64,000 nt of DNA from assembly GCF_030272615.1 (NCBI RefSeq), contig NW_026729139.1:1-64000 (forward strand), written 5' to 3'. Below the pieces are notes generated by a model, which worked only from the letters and a program-made list of their open reading frames with translations, had not been told where the DNA came from and searched no databases. Each line of letters starts with the position of its first letter. Position 1 is the stretch's first letter. Both the position numbers and the translations under genes were made by a program. Source of the DNA: Cryptomeria japonica. Taxonomy: Eukaryota > Streptophyta > Pinopsida > Cupressales > Cupressaceae. Below are positions 60,814 to 64,000 of this stretch, in pieces.

Positions 60814-63800
60814 ATGAAGTTCAAAAGTTTAACCTTGTTAGCGCTCACTGTTTTCATTGGATTATTCAGTTCCTGCACACTCGGAGATCCAGATGGTAGG
60901 TTGTATATATATTATTTCAATAAAATTTTACTGTGATTGCAAAACAAGGTCTGTAGTTTTTGCTCTTGCATTTTATGAAGGATTTCTAAGTATTAATTGT
61001 GGCGCTTCACATAATGACACGAATGGAGAGCTCGACTGGATTACAGATTCCTTGTTCATCAAATTCAGAAACACCTCCATTATGCCTCCATTCACTCTTA
61101 TCAATACCCCCTACCAATATCAGTCAATGGCCTATTTTACAAATATGGAGGCAAATAAATATTGCTACTTACTGCCCGTGAGGTCTCATCTACAATATCT
61201 AGTAAGGGTCAGTTTTATTTTGAAAGGATTTGACGATCTTCGTTTAGCAAGCACCTTCGATTTGTATATAGAGGGAATCAAGTGGGCAAAAGTGAACCTG
61301 ACGAATTTGCAAATGTATCGCCCTATCTTTTACGAAATCGTCCTTACCCCCAAAAGGGATAGTATGAGTTTATGCCTGGCTAGAAATTCAGAGACGCAAG
61401 AAAGTTATTATGTTTTCATTTCAACCATTGAGTTAAGGCCACTACAATCTGCAATGTATAAAACTTTCACTGATTTCAACTACAGCGCTTTGCTTCCCTT
61501 CTATCGTATCAGTTTTGGCAACTATCATGAGATAAGGTAAGCTTAACAACAATTTTGTTTGGCAGTTACTTTTGAATCTGTTCTGTCCACTTTATCTAAT
61601 GCAATGTCGTCGTCGTGGTACAGGTTTCCCGACGACCAGTATGATCGCCTGTGGGAACCTCTTCAGGTCACGTTCAGAACACATATGAGCACAAATGACT
61701 CCTTTTTTGGGAGCATAAGAAACCAGCCACCTGTATCTGTACTAAAGACTGCTATTACGTCCTTTTTAGGGGAAGATCAGTTGCTTGTTTCGAGCTGGCA
61801 TATTCTTCCCCAGGGCATTTATTATTTTGCTGTTTACTTGTGCAACATCAATAAGACAAGTCTTTCAGGGAATAACACATTTCAGATCTTCATTGGCAAT
61901 GTTCAAATTGCAGAAATAGTCGTTCCTGAGTATATGTACTGTTTGTCACCAGAAAGTCGTCTAGAGTTTAGCACAACTGAGTCTATAGACATAAGAATAC
62001 GTTCACAAGTAGGATCCCACATGAGGCCGTTCATAAATGCAGCTGAGGCATATCAAATAGTAAAAATCACCAATATGACACACGCCGGAGATGGTACGTT
62101 TATTTCTCCATCTGCTTCATTATATTTAGCTTATTACCTAACAGGGATATGCTAGTTTCTGCTTGCCTCATTATACCATATTATTTTTATCATATTTTTA
62201 TACTACATTGTTTCCCAACAATTTCTCCTAGAAATATCGCCTAATGTTTTAGTAAACATGTGACACAGTACTCGCAATTAGAAAAATAGCAGATACAGTG
62301 AATGTTCCAGATGATTGGACAACAGGAGATCCATGTTTACCTTCAGGTTTACCATTAACCAGTGTTATATGCAATGAGGAAGATCCTCCACGAGTGATTA
62401 TTGTGTAAAATTCTTTCCTTAAAAATCATAGGAGTTCATTAAAACTTTTAGCAATGAATACATTAGCCCACATAACTTCAACTCTTTTCAGGAATTTAAC
62501 AAACAAAGGTCTCACTGGCAACATACCTCCAAGCATAGCCAACTTAACAGCATTAAAACAGTTGGTAAGACAAACTTTCAAAAAAATTAGACATTCTATT
62601 TCGCAAATAAGTGACTAATAAGTTATATTATTTTTTTAGCTGTTAGGCAACAATAATTTTTCAGGTTTTATTCCAGACCTCAGCACACTGATGAACCTTA
62701 CGTCATTGTAAGAAATCTTTCACTATCTTCTATCAAAATCCTTATACTTATATACACAGTTGAATGAGAAAGGCTGTTTATATGTGTTGATATTTGATTT
62801 CCTTGGCATGCTGAAGGCAACTGCAAAATAATCAACTGACTGGAGATATTCCGAGTTCATTAGAGAAGCTTCCCATGTTAAATGAGCTGTATATTCACTC
62901 ATAACTTCTTTATCTTTTCTTAGAACTATTTTATTTATGTTTCGATACTTTAGTTAAAGGTAATATTTAATTAATCAATTTTGTTTCGATACTTTAGTTA
63001 AAGGTAATTAATCAGTTTATGTTGTTTAGGTTTTTGCAGAACAACAAATTAGATGGAGATGTGCCACCTGGTTTAGTTAAGCCTGGTTTAAAACTCCAGT
63101 ATGAGGACATCCTTTCTTGTCTTATTGCCTTGTATAACAAAAGGATAATTATTCAAATAATTTTTATGCTTTAACCTTTGGTATCTTAGTTCTTAGTTGT
63201 TTATATTAGATAAACAGATAAAAGTATATTAAATTAGAAATTGAAATAATTTTATTAAGATTTCTAAATAACAATAATTTATTTGTCTTAATGTTTGACA
63301 TTTTAATTGTTCGGTCTGCACTGCAGAGTTCTTCCTCAAAGTAAGTTTCTACAGGACAAGAAAAACAAAGAAAAAGGTAGGATTATAGGACCCGCTATTG
63401 GCTGTTCGGTTCTGTTAATCTTTTTGATATTCAGGATTTATCAATGGAGGTGCAAATATAATCAAGGATGTCTCACCATAAACAGTTCTACTATGCAACC
63501 TCAGCATTCATGTACAGGTCTTTTTTGAATCCTTGTCACTTGAAAACGGTTTATTTAAAATTAAGAATTATTATTTTAGATCTTGTATCTCGTATCTTTT
63601 AAGTATTCAGTCATGTTGGAAACCTTTGTTCTATCTTCTCTTTCGAAACAGATAAAGATGATCCAAATGAATTTCAAAAAGTGGTGGTAGAATATAGTGA
63701 AGAAGATATTAAAGCAGCTACAAACAACTATTCTACGATCATTGGTAAGGGAGGCTTTGGCACTGTGTTTTATGGTCAACTATCAGGAAACGATGTTGCA

Positions 63801-64000
63801 GTGAAGATACTTTCAACTGATTCATGTCAAGGAAAACAAGAATTTTGAAATGACGTTCTTCCTTTCTTCAAAAATATTGAATGCATCATTTAAGACAAGA
63901 ATTTTATTTACCCCTCGTACTCCTATTTCATCACAAGTTGCCTTTTTAACACACGGTGCTTTTGTTCTTGGCTCCAGGTAACTCTCCTTTCAAGGGTACA
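60814..64000 (+). pseudogene. Malectin-like LRR receptor kinase, copy 2, with premature stop
   Basis: Exons with GT-AG borders and consistent phases: 60814-60895, 60981-61536, 61624-62093, 62269-62404, 62492-62564, 62640-62707, 62817-62888, 63030-63098, 63327-63517, 63652-63854, 63978 onward. Signal peptide MKFKSLTLLALTVFIGLFSS. Malectin-like domain from GFLSINCGASHNDTN (about residue 28) to THAGDG, with FPDDQYDRLW in the middle. LRR entry DDWTTGDPCLPSG, then three LRRs (LTNKGLTGNIPPSIANL, LLGNNNFSGFIPDLSTL, LQLQNNQLTGDIPSSLEKL) and a fourth partial. Transmembrane helix GCSVLLIFLIFRIYQW. The kinase starts with GKGGFGTVFYG and VAVK. Codon 638 is TGA (63846-63848; CGA in copy 1), before most of the kinase. 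Predicted product about 637 aa: ectodomain, membrane anchor, no kinase. All earlier exons are open. Confidence 0.92.
63189..64000 (+). repeat. Segmental duplication, right member (pairs with 4687-5497)
   Basis: Same intron, exon and intron sequence as copy 1, continuing to the window edge. It preserves the copia empty site at the cttagttcttag stretch around 63185-63196. Confidence 0.93.

Overview
This is a repeat-dominated, AT-rich stretch of a land-plant nuclear genome. The plant signs are intron-containing malectin-like/LRR receptor kinase genes, a copia element primed by tRNA-iMet, plant L1-type LINEs with DUF4283 ORF1s and a fused RNase H, and a plant Helitron relic. The density of old nested elements and the long interstitial telomere-like array fit a giant genome such as a gymnosperm, but the sequence alone does not prove that.

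Host genes. Two copies of one LRR-RLK subfamily I type gene lie at opposite ends. Copy 1 (4825-6544) shows the transmembrane exon and all kinase exons; its 5' exons lie beyond the left edge. Copy 2 (60814 to the right edge) shows signal peptide, malectin-like domain, three short LRRs, transmembrane segment and the start of the kinase. It carries an in-frame TGA at 63846-63848, so it would encode a receptor without a kinase. The overlap (4687-5497 vs 63189-64000) is about 97% identical by eye. A copia element sits in the intron upstream of the transmembrane exon of copy 1, and copy 2 keeps the empty site. Diverged pieces of the same intergenic spacer recur at 6.8-8.2, 25.7-27.0, 37.6-38.2, 49.9-50.1 and 59.7-60.2 kb. 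The window therefore looks like an old tandem RLK array blown apart by transposons.

Transposons, left to right: copia (1-4686, minus); LINE-A (10.0-12.9 kb, plus, 3' half missing); Ty3/gypsy fossil (12.9-16.0 kb) followed by a decayed unknown ORF (17.3-19.6 kb); an ORF1-only DUF4283 relic (22.0-23.6 kb, minus); a gypsy gag relic (24.4-25.1 kb, minus); LINE-B (27.6-35.4 kb, minus, nearly full length); a Helitron Rep relic (36.4-37.4 kb); LINE-C (40.3-48.0 kb, minus, 5'-truncated) split by a 3.83-kb solo LTR with a perfect 5-bp target duplication; and a second ORF1-only DUF4283 element (57.4-59.2 kb).

Main discovery candidate. LINE-B and LINE-C both carry a third ORF after the RNase H end of ORF2, a gag-like/plant-transposon-type globular domain followed by a coiled coil. 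The two ORF3 proteins are recognisably related, and in both elements the ORF3 start codon overlaps the ORF2 stop (4 nt in LINE-B, 8 nt in LINE-C). In LINE-B the ORF1/ORF2 junction is also a 4-nt ATGA overlap. This suggests a three-ORF plant LINE lineage using stop-restart coupling.

Other structure: a 2.95-kb degenerate CCCTAA-hexamer array with an internal higher-order duplication (52.28-55.24 kb); a near-perfect 34-bp-arm hairpin nested in 15-bp outer arms (55552-55698); an exon-like open segment of unknown identity (51126-51271); and several tandem repeats.
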